A DNA stretch of 64,000 nucleotides, from contig CAJXNL010000001.1 in NCBI GenBank assembly GCA_913057195.1, forward strand, positions 62,001 through 126,000, given 5' to 3'. The notes beneath the pieces are model-generated. The model saw nothing but the letters and a program-made list of their open reading frames with translations, ran no database searches and had not been told where the DNA came from. The position numbers and the translations under genes were made by a program. How positions within the stretch are numbered: the stretch's first letter is position 1; each line of letters starts with the position of its first letter. This DNA comes from an uncultured Wenzhouxiangella sp. Lineage in GTDB: Bacteria; Pseudomonadota; Gammaproteobacteria; Xanthomonadales; Wenzhouxiangellaceae. Below, in pieces: positions 17,998 through 28,552 of the stretch.

Positions 17998-19394
17998 TGA
18001 GTGCCGTGATTGAATTTGTCGTGCCACTGGCCTATTTTTTGGCCGCAGTGATGCTCATCTATGGGCTTAAAGCCATGAGTTCTCCTGTGACCGCCCGCCG
18101 TGGGATTGTGCTCTCTGGCTGGGCGATGGCGGTGGCTGTGGCGGTGACCTTTGCCCACCCCAAAGTGTCTGACCACTATGGACTGATGCTTTTGGCAATT
18201 GGCACCGGCGGCCTGGCCGCGTGGGTCAGCGCCCGACGTGTCGCCATGACCGACATGCCTCAAATGATTGCGCTGTACAACGGCATGGGTGGAGGTGCCG
18301 CCGCGGCCATTGCTGCCGTGGAACTGCTGAAGCTGATCTCCGGTGAGGTGGTTTTGGACACGGTCACCATTGTCTTGGCGGTGCTCGGTGGCATCATCGG
18401 GGCGGTCGCTTTCAGCGGATCATTGATCGCCTTTGCCAAGCTGCAAGGGTGGATCAAGAAGGCCTGGCGGTTTGGAGGCCAACATGTGATCAATACCGCG
18501 GTCTTTGCAGCGGTGTTGGGCTTGGGCATCTATCTGATGGTGGCGCCAGCCAGCCCCGCGGTGCTCGCGGCCTTTTTTGGCCTGGCTTTGGTGCTTGGCG
18601 TGTTGATGACCATCCCCATCGGCGGGGCGGACATGCCTGTGGTGATTTCCTTATACAACGCCCTGACGGGCTTGGCGGTGGGTTTCGAAGGCTACGTGCT
18701 CCAAAACCCCGCCATGATGATTGCAGGCATCGTGGTCGGCGCTGCCGGGTCATTGCTGACCCAGCTGATGGCCCGATCCATGAACCGATCGCTGGCCAAC
18801 GTCTTGTTTGCAGGCTTTGGCCAAGCCGAAGAGGAGACCCAAGGGGGTGCTCTGACCGGCGAAATCAAATCCATCGACGCCACCGATGCCGGCATTCAGC
18901 TGGCCTATGCTGAGAAAGTCATCATTGTCCCTGGCTATGGCTTGGCCGTTGCCCAAGCCCAACACAAGATTTGGGAGTTGTGCGAACTTTTGGCGCAGCG
19001 CGGCGTCAAGGTGAGCTTTGCCATCCACCCTGTCGCCGGGCGCATGCCCGGGCATATGAATGTGCTGCTGGCCGAGGCAGGGGTCCCCTATGACATGATT
19101 CATGATCTTGAAGACATCAATGCGCAATTCCCCACCACCGATGTGGCGTTGGTGATCGGCGCAAACGATGTGGTCAACCCTGCGGCCCGCAAAGACACCA
19201 GCTCGCCCATTTATGGCATGCCCATCTTGGATGTTGACAAGGCCAAAAACTGCATTGTTGTCAAGCGTGGCCAAGGGACGGGCTTTTCAGGCATCGAGAA
19301 CCTTCTGTTTTTTGAAGACAACACGCGCATGCTCTATGGCGATGCTCAAAAAGTCGCTCAGCAGTTGATCGCCGATGTTAAGGCCTTGGGCTAG
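17994..19394 (+). CDS. pntB: NAD(P) transhydrogenase subunit beta (PntB)
   Basis: Combines the second half of the membrane channel with the NADP(H)-binding domain III. The 466 residues show about eight to nine membrane spans up to residue 265, containing QMIALYNGMGGGAAAAIA and the repeated SLYNALTGLAVGFEG. Domain III follows, with IIVPGYGLAVAQAQ, FAIHPVAGRMPGHMNVLLAE and VIGANDVVNPAA binding NADP. The complete three-gene set, with usual lengths and motifs, indicates a working enzyme. Thirteen bases separate it from the lipoprotein gene that follows. Confidence 0.96.
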   Translation: MMSAVIEFVVPLAYFLAAVMLIYGLKAMSSPVTARRGIVLSGWAMAVAVAVTFAHPKVSDHYGLMLLAIGTGGLAAWVSARRVAMTDMPQMIALYNGMGGGAAAAIAAVELLKLISGEVVLDTVTIVLAVLGGIIGAVAFSGSLIAFAKLQGWIKKAWRFGGQHVINTAVFAAVLGLGIYLMVAPASPAVLAAFFGLALVLGVLMTIPIGGADMPVVISLYNALTGLAVGFEGYVLQNPAMMIAGIVVGAAGSLLTQLMARSMNRSLANVLFAGFGQAEEETQGGALTGEIKSIDATDAGIQLAYAEKVIIVPGYGLAVAQAQHKIWELCELLAQRGVKVSFAIHPVAGRMPGHMNVLLAEAGVPYDMIHDLEDINAQFPTTDVALVIGANDVVNPAARKDTSSPIYGMPILDVDKAKNCIVVKRGQGTGFSGIENLLFFEDNTRMLYGDAQKVAQQLIADVKALG

Positions 19395-19407
19395 GCCAAC
19401 ACGGCCC

Positions 19408-21057
19408 ATGATCCCGTCAATCCCAACCCAACTTTGGCGACTCAGCGCGCTGGTGGTTGCAGCGCTGGTCTTGGTCGCTTGCCGATCAGGCACCGAAGCG
19501 ACAGCGCCAGTCCCCGCCAACCCATGGCTCGCCGAGATCGAGCTCGACAGCCCCATTGTGATTGCCAACAACCGCCGCCTCTCCGATGGCCAGTGGAATC
19601 GATTGATGAGCCCGGCCCGATGGCCAGGACTGCTCGATGGCGCGGCGCAGTGGCGTCGATATCCCTCCATTGGCGGGATCCTGGATCAGCTGCAGACCGC
19701 TGAGCGATGGCGCGCGGCGGGTTTTGATCCCAATGGATTTTTTGCTGTGCATGCCCGCCCCAATCAGCTGATCGCGCGACTGCCGCTGAGCGACGTGGAG
19801 GCGTTTTGGCGCTGGTGGTCGCAACTGCAGCCCGATTGGCCTCCAGCCACCGCCGGCCCTGATGATGGATCCACGGCCACTCGTATGACCCTTCCGGCGG
19901 GCCGATGGCTGAGTGAACAGGCGGCACCGTCTGTCGTTGAGCTTGTTGCCCGCGCCGATCACCTCACGGTGATTTGGCATCTTGCCGGCACAAACAATCA
20001 GTCTGGCCGACGCGTTCCGCCCGCCATCAATCCCTGGACCGCAAAGCGCTGGCATCGGTTCAACGAAGACCACCGCTTTGATGGCCACTTGAGCGCCCGC
20101 ATCAATCTCGACACGGCCCTGACCCAAGCGGGTTGGGTGTCTGCTGCATGCCGTGCGCTCTGGCCGCCCGATGCCCTACCGGTGCGCTCGATTCGTCTGG
20201 GCACCCACAGACTCGATGACAATCAACTGCATTGGCGAGCGAGCATCGACACCCCGCTGTGGCGCCCAGATCCGACACTGGATGAACCCACTGGCCCGGC
20301 GGTTGATGCCACTGCTGTGCGACATGCAAAGATCGCGGGCATCGGATTCGCAGTCAATCTGTCGCGCATTCGAGAGCGAATGCTCGCCTGGACTGATGCG
20401 GCCGACGCTGGTGCCAGCGCGTGTCCCCATGCCGAGGCGCTCAGCCGCCAGCGTCGCCGTGTGCGGTCGTTGGCCAATCGGCCGATACCGCCATTGTTCA
20501 GCGGTGTGATGGGCCTCACCAGCCGGCTGGAGGGCTGGGCCGACACGAGCACAGGCCCCGCGCCTCAGTATGCCACTGAACTATTTTTACGCGACCCGCA
20601 GGTTGTGTTGGGCCTGGCACAACTGTTCTCGCCCGATCTGGCCCGGTTGGATCTGCGTCCCAACCAAACGCCCGTTGCGCTCCCGAAAAAGCTGACCGAT
20701 ATGGTCGCGGGGGTGCCGGTCTACCTGTCCACCACGCCCTCATCCATCCGAGCCAGCGCGACACCCGATGTCCCCCGGCAGCGCTCCACGAGATCGCAAC
20801 AGCGCTTGCTCGGCGACTCTGCATCAGATGATGTCGTGCCGTGGGTGATGGGCGTTGTTCAGCTTGATCAGTTGGATGTGCTTCGCGACTCGCTGTCCCT
20901 GTGGCCTGCCATCGCGGCTCAAGCCGAGTGGCTTGAGCGCGTCCGCTCGTGGGGCCAAATCACCCAGACTGAGCGCATTGAGTTTCAACTGGGTGTGGAT
21001 CGGTCCAGCCTGGAGGTTGATCTGTCAATGGCCGGCGGGACGTCAACGCCTCAATGA
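19408..21057 (+). CDS. Large lipoprotein of unknown function downstream of pntB
   Basis: A 549-residue protein I cannot assign to a named family. ATG at 19408 gives a lipoprotein signal: Arg11, a hydrophobic run, and a lipobox LVAC with Cys25 as the lipidated residue. The longer frame from 19375 overlaps pntB and has no signal start. The mature part has segments such as SIGGILDQLQTAERWRAAGFDPNG (shown in part) and regular aromatic/Arg residues that loosely recall DUF3352-type periplasmic proteins, a weak impression only. It is likely on the pnt transcript. Its last 7 bases overlap the end of hda on the other strand. Confidence 0.78.
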   Translation: MIPSIPTQLWRLSALVVAALVLVACRSGTEATAPVPANPWLAEIELDSPIVIANNRRLSDGQWNRLMSPARWPGLLDGAAQWRRYPSIGGILDQLQTAERWRAAGFDPNGFFAVHARPNQLIARLPLSDVEAFWRWWSQLQPDWPPATAGPDDGSTATRMTLPAGRWLSEQAAPSVVELVARADHLTVIWHLAGTNNQSGRRVPPAINPWTAKRWHRFNEDHRFDGHLSARINLDTALTQAGWVSAACRALWPPDALPVRSIRLGTHRLDDNQLHWRASIDTPLWRPDPTLDEPTGPAVDATAVRHAKIAGIGFAVNLSRIRERMLAWTDAADAGASACPHAEALSRQRRRVRSLANRPIPPLFSGVMGLTSRLEGWADTSTGPAPQYATELFLRDPQVVLGLAQLFSPDLARLDLRPNQTPVALPKKLTDMVAGVPVYLSTTPSSIRASATPDVPRQRSTRSQQRLLGDSASDDVVPWVMGVVQLDQLDVLRDSLSLWPAIAAQAEWLERVRSWGQITQTERIEFQLGVDRSSLEVDLSMAGGTSTPQ

Positions 21058-21725
21058 TCGAGTAACGCCCGAACCATGGGTTTGGTAATGACGCGGCGCT
21101 CGCTTAACGCCTGCGTCATCAGCGCATTCATCGTCCGTGTCAGCACATCGGCATTGCGCGGCATACGCAGAATCAAATAGCGGGCCACCTCAGCTGAGAG
21201 CTGCATGTCTTGATCGGCCACCAGTTGATGCGCCATGGCCTCCAAGCCGACTTCGTCCAACGGCTTGATGGTCAACCGCGTCGCCTGTCCCAAACGTGAA
21301 CAAAGATCGGGCAACACAAACGCCGAAAGGCTGCGGGTGGTCATCACCACGGTGGATTGATCGGCATGCCAGCGGTTTAATGCATTGAACAGCCGCATCT
21401 CACCCGAGCGGTCGGTCGCCAGGGCGTCAACGTCGTCCAGCACAAGCACCGCCGATGCCATGTCATCCAACAGCGGCCAGCGGCTTGCATCAGACAGCGA
21501 CACAAAGGTGGCCGCATGGCCCGCTGCCAACGCGTGGTTGAACAACGCCGTGGCCAAGTGACTCTTTCCACAGCCTTGCTGCCCCACAAGCACCGTCCAA
21601 CCGGGCACCGTCGGGGCATTTTGCAATGTGGCCACGGCCGCCTCATTCTCGCCCACAACGAAATTCTCAAAGCTCGGACGCCTGGGCGGCTTGAGCGCCA
21701 GAGGCATTTGTTGAAAGGGATTCAT
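21051..21725 (-). CDS. hda: DnaA regulatory inactivator Hda
   Basis: AAA+ protein that, with the DNA-loaded sliding clamp, stimulates hydrolysis of ATP-DnaA to prevent re-initiation. With the ATG at 21725 the 224-residue protein starts MNPFQQMPLALKPP, placing a clamp-binding motif (QQMPLAL) at the N-terminus as in other Hda proteins; this supports the start over the longer frame from 21779. Walker A is GQQGCGKS (48-55), Walker B VLVLDDVDAL, and the C-terminal sensor region contains LILRMPRNADVL. It follows the phosphatidyltransferase gene with overlapping stop/start. Confidence 0.92.
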   Translation of the reverse strand: MNPFQQMPLALKPPRRPSFENFVVGENEAAVATLQNAPTVPGWTVLVGQQGCGKSHLATALFNHALAAGHAATFVSLSDASRWPLLDDMASAVLVLDDVDALATDRSGEMRLFNALNRWHADQSTVVMTTRSLSAFVLPDLCSRLGQATRLTIKPLDEVGLEAMAHQLVADQDMQLSAEVARYLILRMPRNADVLTRTMNALMTQALSERRVITKPMVRALLDH

Positions 21726-22288
21726 GACTGACCTTTGAGCGTTTGCGCCATTTGTCGTGCCCGGTGACTCCACAACCACAGATACTGAATCAAGGTGACT
21801 CCTGTCAGCAGACCAACCACGGCAATGATTCCGGCATTGATCGTGTCAGGCATGGTCAATCCCGCCAAGATCAAAAGCTCCAACCAGATCAGCATCACCT
21901 GAGCCAAAGTTGTGGCCTTAGACCACCACGTTGGTTGAGCAGCAAACCGCCCAAACAAGTGGCGATACAACAAGGCCCCACCAATGATCATCCCGTCTCT
22001 GACAATCACCAATCCGGTCAACCAAATCGGCAACACGTCCATCAGTGTCAGGGTGATGTAGCTTGCACCCATCAGCAACTTATCGGCAGCAGGGTCAGCC
22101 CATCCCCCAAAATGACTCTGCCAACCGCAACGACGAGCCAAGTAACCATCCAACATATCAGACAACCCGGCGTATAACGCCACGGCCAAAGCCGCCCAGT
22201 AGTGGCCTGTCCACATCAACCCAACCAGCGGGATCACCGCCACCATTCTGGTGACCGTGAGGACATTGGGAATGCTGTTTGGAGACAT
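21722..22288 (-). CDS. CDP-alcohol phosphatidyltransferase family protein
   Basis: Integral membrane enzyme that transfers a phosphatidyl group from CDP-diacylglycerol to an alcohol. The full catalytic signature is present: Asp44, Asp47, Gly48, Ala51, Arg52, Gly61, Asp65 and Asp69, with the exact D-x2-DG-x2-AR-x8-G-x3-D-x3-D spacing. The 188-residue size with five to six hydrophobic segments fits a phosphatidylglycerophosphate synthase-like enzyme (PgsA), but the acceptor cannot be told from sequence alone. Its stop overlaps the hda start. It sits between DUF2066 and hda, a spot where Pseudomonas-like genomes carry related genes. Confidence 0.9.
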   Translation of the reverse strand: MSPNSIPNVLTVTRMVAVIPLVGLMWTGHYWAALAVALYAGLSDMLDGYLARRCGWQSHFGGWADPAADKLLMGASYITLTLMDVLPIWLTGLVIVRDGMIIGGALLYRHLFGRFAAQPTWWSKATTLAQVMLIWLELLILAGLTMPDTINAGIIAVVGLLTGVTLIQYLWLWSHRARQMAQTLKGQS

Positions 22289-22299
22289 GTAAGCTTGAT

Positions 22300-23349
22300 T
22301 TATTGCAACCGAACGGTGACCGCCCCATCTGGCGCGGTCCCCGTGACTTTCAAAGTCTGCCCGACCGCCAAAAGGTCAATTAAGTTATCGCCTCTGAGCA
22401 TCACCTCAAAAACCATCTCGTCTTGGGCGGCTTTGATGAGACGAAGGTCATTGATCATGCTGAGATCGTTGAGATATCGCACTGCTTCGGCGTATTGAAC
22501 CGGGTCAGTGATGCCCTCCAGGCGAAGGACCTTGGTTTGGGTTGTCGTATCGTTAAGATCAACGGCGTAACGCTGGACCAGGGCCTGCAAGAGGCCTTCA
22601 AGCGCGTCCACCAGCGCCTCGACCTGCGTGTCCCCGTCAAAGACCTGACCCTCATCGACCCCATCAATTCGCCAAAAAGCACGCACCGACCAGCCGCTGC
22701 CTCGTGGCCTCAAGTCCAGCATCAATGCCACACCGGCGCCATACCGGGCCAGCCCAGGCTCCGCTTGATCCAAAAAGCCGCCCCGGATGTCAGCCAGATC
22801 CAACTGCGCCAAATCCATGGCATCACCCAATGGCCGAACCAAGTCCAAACCATAGACATCGGCCCACTGTCTCAATGCGCGCTCCAGCGTCGGATCATCC
22901 AGCAATCGCACATTGAAAGCTTGCTCAATCACCGCCCAGGTCAGCACGCTGACCCGCTCGCGGCCCCAGCGCCGCAGTCGAGCTTGCGCCAAGCGTTGAT
23001 CGAGAGCGATCGCATCAAACTCCACGCGCAATCGCAGCTGCGTCTCCAATTCGCCTTGAAGATTCAGCCATTCGCGCTCAACCATCTGCTGAGACTGAAT
23101 CAGGCCGGAGATATTATCGCCGTCAATCGCTAAGCGCTCGCGAGTCTGCCACTGACCGGTGAGCCGAAACAGCACGTTTTCCAAGGCGGCCAGCTGGGCT
23201 TTGGTTTGCGCATTGTCTTGTTGCGTTAAAACCCCCTCACCGGTGTACAAAGCCTCAAAAAACGCCGCTTGAGCCGGCCCAAAGGCGCTCAAAGCGATGC
23301 CAAGACCAATCACTCGGCAGGCTTTTTTTAAATTGAGGGCTGTTTTCAT
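22300..23349 (-). CDS. DUF2066 secreted protein
   Basis: A 349-residue exported protein of the DUF2066 family, function unknown. The start is the ATG at 23349: MKTALNLKK gives a basic n-region, followed by a hydrophobic run and probable cleavage after GPAQA (residue 28). The longer frame from 23427 reads through an unlikely Arg-rich leader. The mature chain contains LRLRVEFDAIALDQRLAQAR and RERVSVLTWAVIEQ, followed by a C-terminal part with paired beta strands. It is divergent from purM with an 88-base gap, the arrangement known from Pseudomonas. That shared neighbourhood is the main support for the family call. Confidence 0.82.
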   Translation of the reverse strand: MKTALNLKKACRVIGLGIALSAFGPAQAAFFEALYTGEGVLTQQDNAQTKAQLAALENVLFRLTGQWQTRERLAIDGDNISGLIQSQQMVEREWLNLQGELETQLRLRVEFDAIALDQRLAQARLRRWGRERVSVLTWAVIEQAFNVRLLDDPTLERALRQWADVYGLDLVRPLGDAMDLAQLDLADIRGGFLDQAEPGLARYGAGVALMLDLRPRGSGWSVRAFWRIDGVDEGQVFDGDTQVEALVDALEGLLQALVQRYAVDLNDTTTQTKVLRLEGITDPVQYAEAVRYLNDLSMINDLRLIKAAQDEMVFEVMLRGDNLIDLLAVGQTLKVTGTAPDGAVTVRLQ

Positions 23350-23437
23350 GGCCTTGAAACGATACCATAAGGGCGCCAGCCGGAGGCGAGCAGACAGACC
23401 CCATGAAACCCTTTGACAAGCGCACACTCAACCCAAG

Positions 23438-24490
23438 ATGTCATCGAAGAAACCCCTGACGTATAAAGACGCTGGTGTCGACATTGATGCGGGCAATGCC
23501 CTTGTCGATCGCATCAAACCTGCGGTGGCACGAACCCATCGGCCTGAGGTCATGGCCGGCCTGGGTGGCTTTGGGGGGCTTTTTGCCTTGGGTGATCGGT
23601 ATAAAGACCCGGTATTGGTGTCCGGCACCGATGGGGTGGGAACCAAACTTATGCTCGCACAAGATACGGACACGCTCGATACCATTGGCATTGATCTTGT
23701 GGCGATGTGTGTCAACGATATTTTGGTCTGCGGCGCCGAGCCGCTGTTTTTTTTGGATTATTTCGCATGCGGGCACTTGCAAGTCGAGCAGGCCGCTCGC
23801 GTTGTTGAAGGCATTGCCCATGGGTGTCGGCAGGCAGGCTGCGCACTGATCGGCGGTGAAACCGCTGAGATGCCAGACATGTATGCAGACGATGAGTTCG
23901 ACTTGGCAGGATTCGCCGTCGGCGCCGTCGATCGCCATCAAATGATCAATGGGGATCAAATTCGCGCCACCAGCCACATCGTGGGAATCGAATCCACCGG
24001 TCCCCATGCCAATGGCTATTCGCTGATTCGAAAGCTGATCGAGCTGGACCCCGAGGCCTGCGCGCCCAGCGCATCAGGCCAAAGCCTTCTGAATGCGTTG
24101 ACCGCGCCGACGCAGATCTATGTCACTGCTGTGCTGAGTGTCTTATCGCAGCCACAGTTTGCCGTTCAGGGAATGGCGCATATTACCGGTGGTGGGCTGA
24201 CTGAGAACATCACGCGCGTCGTGCCAGAAACGCTTGGCATCCAAATCGATGCCTCTGCCTGGCCAATGCCTGAAGTGTTCGATTGGATGATGCGCACCGG
24301 ATCGATTGATATTGAAGAGATGCGCCGGACATTCAACATGGGGATCGGCTTTGTGCTGATGGTGCCCGCTGAACAGTCAGCAGCCTTGATTGAGTTCATT
24401 GCTCAACACCACGGTCTGCATGCCTGGGCGATCGGCGAAGTGGTGCCACACAGCGAGGCTCGCCCCAGAGTGGAATATGTCAATGGCTAA
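23438..24490 (+). CDS. purM: Phosphoribosylformylglycinamidine cyclo-ligase (AIR synthetase)
   Basis: Purine synthesis step 5: FGAM plus ATP gives aminoimidazole ribotide. The 350-residue protein is the normal length and has LTYKDAGVDIDAGNALV at the N-terminus, VSGTDGVGTKLMLAQ, GIDLVAMCVNDILVCGAEPL and GGETAEMPDMY, the hallmark PurM blocks. ATG at 23438; the ribosome-binding site is weak (CCCAAG). purN overlaps its end, as in many gammaproteobacteria. Confidence 0.97.
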   Translation: MSSKKPLTYKDAGVDIDAGNALVDRIKPAVARTHRPEVMAGLGGFGGLFALGDRYKDPVLVSGTDGVGTKLMLAQDTDTLDTIGIDLVAMCVNDILVCGAEPLFFLDYFACGHLQVEQAARVVEGIAHGCRQAGCALIGGETAEMPDMYADDEFDLAGFAVGAVDRHQMINGDQIRATSHIVGIESTGPHANGYSLIRKLIELDPEACAPSASGQSLLNALTAPTQIYVTAVLSVLSQPQFAVQGMAHITGGGLTENITRVVPETLGIQIDASAWPMPEVFDWMMRTGSIDIEEMRRTFNMGIGFVLMVPAEQSAALIEFIAQHHGLHAWAIGEVVPHSEARPRVEYVNG

Positions 24491-25184
24491 AGATCGGCCT
24501 CAAAGGCTGGTGATTCTTTTGTCTGGGCGCGGCAGCCACTTTGAGAATCTTCACCAAAATGTCCATGCCAATTCATTGATTAATGCTGAGATTGTCGGCG
24601 TGATCGCTGATCGCGCGGATGCCGCTGGCTTGGCCAAGGCGCAACGGCTCGGCGTGGCCACGGCTTTGGTGCGCCCCGACAGGCATTCATCATCGAATCA
24701 ATTTGAGCACGCATTGGTCACACAGATTCGTGACTGGCATGCAGACTGGGTGATTTTGGCGGGGTTTATGCGGATCTTGACACCCACCGCTTTGATGCCC
24801 TTCGAGGGTCGGATGCTGAATATCCATCCATCCTTACTGCCGAAATATAAGGGGCTGGATACGCACCGGCGCGCACTTGAAGCAGGGGATGGCGAGCACG
24901 GTGCCAGCGTGCATTTTGTGACCGCAGCCCTTGACGGTGGGCCTGTTCTCAGCCAGGTTCGAATGCGCATAGACAAGACCGACACCGCCACCGACCTCGC
25001 CGAACGGTTGCTGCCGTTAGAGCATCAATTGATGCAGGCCAGTGTGGCACTATTGACAAGACATGCGGTCGAATATCGAAATGAAGACATTGCGATTGAT
25101 GGGCAAAACTTGGTCAACCCCATGGTTCTGGGTCGGGATCTGGATGTCACTGGCCACTGGCAGCCTCACTGCCCTAGCCAATGA
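24483..25184 (+). CDS. purN: Phosphoribosylglycinamide formyltransferase
   Basis: Purine synthesis step 3: transfers a formyl group from 10-formyltetrahydrofolate to GAR. The 233-residue protein shows LVILLSGRGSHFENL at the N-terminus, the catalytic NIHPSLLPKYKG (Asn113, His115) and the catalytic Asp in ALDGGPVLSQ. Start choice: ATG at 24483 or 24477, both inside the end of purM. Its C-terminus is about 20 residues longer than E. coli PurN and overlaps the start of the DUF3108 gene by roughly 100 bases. Confidence 0.94.
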   Translation: MAKDRPQRLVILLSGRGSHFENLHQNVHANSLINAEIVGVIADRADAAGLAKAQRLGVATALVRPDRHSSSNQFEHALVTQIRDWHADWVILAGFMRILTPTALMPFEGRMLNIHPSLLPKYKGLDTHRRALEAGDGEHGASVHFVTAALDGGPVLSQVRMRIDKTDTATDLAERLLPLEHQLMQASVALLTRHAVEYRNEDIAIDGQNLVNPMVLGRDLDVTGHWQPHCPSQ

Positions 25185-25881
25185 TGCGCCTCCCATTCCC
25201 GCTCACGAATCAAATTATCGGGTGACACACAACGGCCGCGCTGTCGGCGAGGCATCGTTTGTATTGAAAAAAGCCAATGCCTCGGTGTGGCATCTCAAAA
25301 CAGAAACCAAAGCGACTTCGATGCTGGCCAAATTGGCATCCATGTCTGTCACAGAGGCCAGCCACTTTGTTTGGGAACAGCAAAAAGACCGGCTTCGCGT
25401 TGTGCCGCTGACCTATCACAACGTCTCGAGGGGGCCTTTTCAAACGCGCTATTGGCAACATCGCTATGATTGGGATGCCATGACCTCGGCCACCTCAACC
25501 CACGATGGCGAGCAAATCATCGAGCTCAGACCTGATCTACTGGATCCGCTGACGCTTCGATTGCAACTGGCCGCTGATCTTCAAGCCGATCTGCCCATGC
25601 AGCCACAACGCGGTTACGTGGTGCTCGATCGCGACGATGTCGAAAATCAGCGCATCGAATACCGAGGACAAGCCCAAATTCAGGTCCCGGCGGGTTGCTT
25701 TGATACCGAGCACTTTTATCGTTTCAGGAAAACAGGATCGTCCCGAAATTACGACTTGTGGGTCTCAGCCGAGTTCAACTGGCTCCCGGTGAAGATCGTG
25801 CAATCTGATGGCGCACGCACCATCGAGATGGCGCTTCGCGACAGCACGCTTTTAGACGCCACACCTCGTTGTAAAGAGTGA
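25081..25881 (+). CDS. DUF3108 secreted protein
   Basis: A 266-residue exported protein of the DUF3108 family, function unknown. I chose ATG at 25081 because MKTLRLMGK gives a basic n-region before the hydrophobic WFWVGIWMSLATG and probable cleavage after LTALA. ATGs at 25099 and 25144 are alternatives. The mature part has YRVTHNGRAVGEASFVLKK, a typical DUF3108 opening, and later strands such as YRFRKTGSSRNYDLWVSAEF and WLPVKIVQSDG. It follows purN as in Pseudomonas. The long overlap with purN (about 100 bases) leaves the exact start uncertain. Confidence 0.82.
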   Translation: MKTLRLMGKTWSTPWFWVGIWMSLATGSLTALANDAPPIPAHESNYRVTHNGRAVGEASFVLKKANASVWHLKTETKATSMLAKLASMSVTEASHFVWEQQKDRLRVVPLTYHNVSRGPFQTRYWQHRYDWDAMTSATSTHDGEQIIELRPDLLDPLTLRLQLAADLQADLPMQPQRGYVVLDRDDVENQRIEYRGQAQIQVPAGCFDTEHFYRFRKTGSSRNYDLWVSAEFNWLPVKIVQSDGARTIEMALRDSTLLDATPRCKE

Positions 25882-25891
25882 CTTAAATCCG

Positions 25892-27399
<1,508 letters not shown>

Positions 27400-27493
27400 G
27401 AATGTCACTCTTGGGTCACTTAACGCTTAGATCGGAAATGATCGTTGGCCAGAAGATCCGTAGTGTACCCCATGCCAAACTGGGCCTTTGAAA

Positions 27494-27508
27494 TGAAATC
27501 AGATTTCA
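27494..27508. promoter_or_regulatory. Short palindrome in the ibaG-yrbG divergent gap
   Basis: TGAAAT-CAG-ATTTCA is a perfect six-base inverted repeat with a three-base centre. It lies 32 bases before the yrbG start in the only regulatory gap between ibaG and yrbG. It could be an operator; a six-base arm can also occur by chance. Confidence 0.25.
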
Positions 27509-27539
27509 CCGAACCTCACCCAACCCGCGGAGCACTTGA

Positions 27540-28529
27540 GTGACGCTGCCCCCCGTGCTCATTGCATTGGGCGCTGTCATCCTCGGCATCGCCTTGTTAA
27601 TCTGGGCGGCCGATCGGTTGGTGGCCGGCTCTGCTGCCTTGGCCAGTCATTTTGGTGTGCCTGCGCTGATCATTGGCGTGACGCTTTTGGGCTTTGGGAC
27701 ATCGGCGCCGGAGATGGTGGTGTCTGCCATCGCCTCGTTGGAGGGCAGCCCGGGCCTGGCGATTGGCAATGCGCTGGGTTCGAATGTGGCCAATATCGGC
27801 TTGATTCTGGGCGCCACCGCTGTCGTTTATCCGTTGACGATTCAACGCAGCACCATGATCAGAGAATTTCCAATGCTGCTGGCGGTGATGGCTTTGAGCG
27901 TTCTGGTCATGTGGGATTTTGTGTTTCAGCGTTACGAGGGGGTCGTATTGCTGGCTGCGTTAGTCGCGGTCATGGCTGTGATGAGCATGTGGAGCATGCA
28001 ACAGCCCGACGCCGATGCGCAGATGTCTCACCTGACCGAAGAGATTCCAACTCAGATGGCACCACGCATGGCGGTGTTTTGGGCGGCAGCGGGCTTGGTG
28101 GCGCTGCCAGTGGCCGCACACATCCTGGTGCAGGGGGCCGTCTCGCTTGCAACCATGGCTGGCGTATCGGATGCGGTGATTGGTCTGACCATCGTCGCGC
28201 TGGGCACGAGTTTGCCTGAACTGGCCGCCGCCATCGCCAGTGCCATCAAGCGTGAGGATGACTTGGTGATCGGCAATATCCTCGGCTCGAACATCTTCAA
28301 CCTACTGGGCGTGTTGGGCATCTCAGCGGTGATTGCTCCAATGGCAATCACGCCAGAATTAATCAGTCGGGACCTGTTGGTGATGTTTGTCATCACCGGC
28401 CTGCTGGCGGTCTTTGTCTGGCGGCGTGCCGGCATGGGGCAACTTAACCGCCTTGGTGGCGGCTTTTTATTGCTCTTTTTTGTTTTATATCAAGCGGTTA
28501 TTATTGCCTCTGCACTGAGCGGCCGATAA
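27540..28529 (+). CDS. yrbG: Calcium/sodium antiporter family protein YrbG
   Basis: Inner-membrane cation exchanger of the CaCA superfamily. The 329-residue protein has about ten spans and both alpha repeats: GFGTSAPEMVVSAIA with GNALGSNVANIGL in the first half, and ALGTSLPELAAAIAS with GNILGSNIFNLLG in the second. The start is GTG at 27540, with GGAG seven bases upstream. It precedes kdsD as in E. coli and may be co-transcribed with the KDO and LPS-transport genes. A 227-residue frame inside it is only an overlapping shadow. Confidence 0.93.
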   Translation: MTLPPVLIALGAVILGIALLIWAADRLVAGSAALASHFGVPALIIGVTLLGFGTSAPEMVVSAIASLEGSPGLAIGNALGSNVANIGLILGATAVVYPLTIQRSTMIREFPMLLAVMALSVLVMWDFVFQRYEGVVLLAALVAVMAVMSMWSMQQPDADAQMSHLTEEIPTQMAPRMAVFWAAAGLVALPVAAHILVQGAVSLATMAGVSDAVIGLTIVALGTSLPELAAAIASAIKREDDLVIGNILGSNIFNLLGVLGISAVIAPMAITPELISRDLLVMFVITGLLAVFVWRRAGMGQLNRLGGGFLLLFFVLYQAVIIASALSGR

Positions 28530-28552
28530 CGAATACACTGGCACTGACCCCG

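Noticed and set aside
18449-18913. 154-residue frame within pntB and antisense frames around it
   Set aside because: Low-complexity Arg/Gly composition; pntB in the other frame has complete family motifs.
27536-28219. 227-residue open frame on the plus strand
   Set aside because: It lies in another frame inside yrbG, is rich in Gly/Arg/Cys and has no family features; it is a shadow of the antiporter gene.
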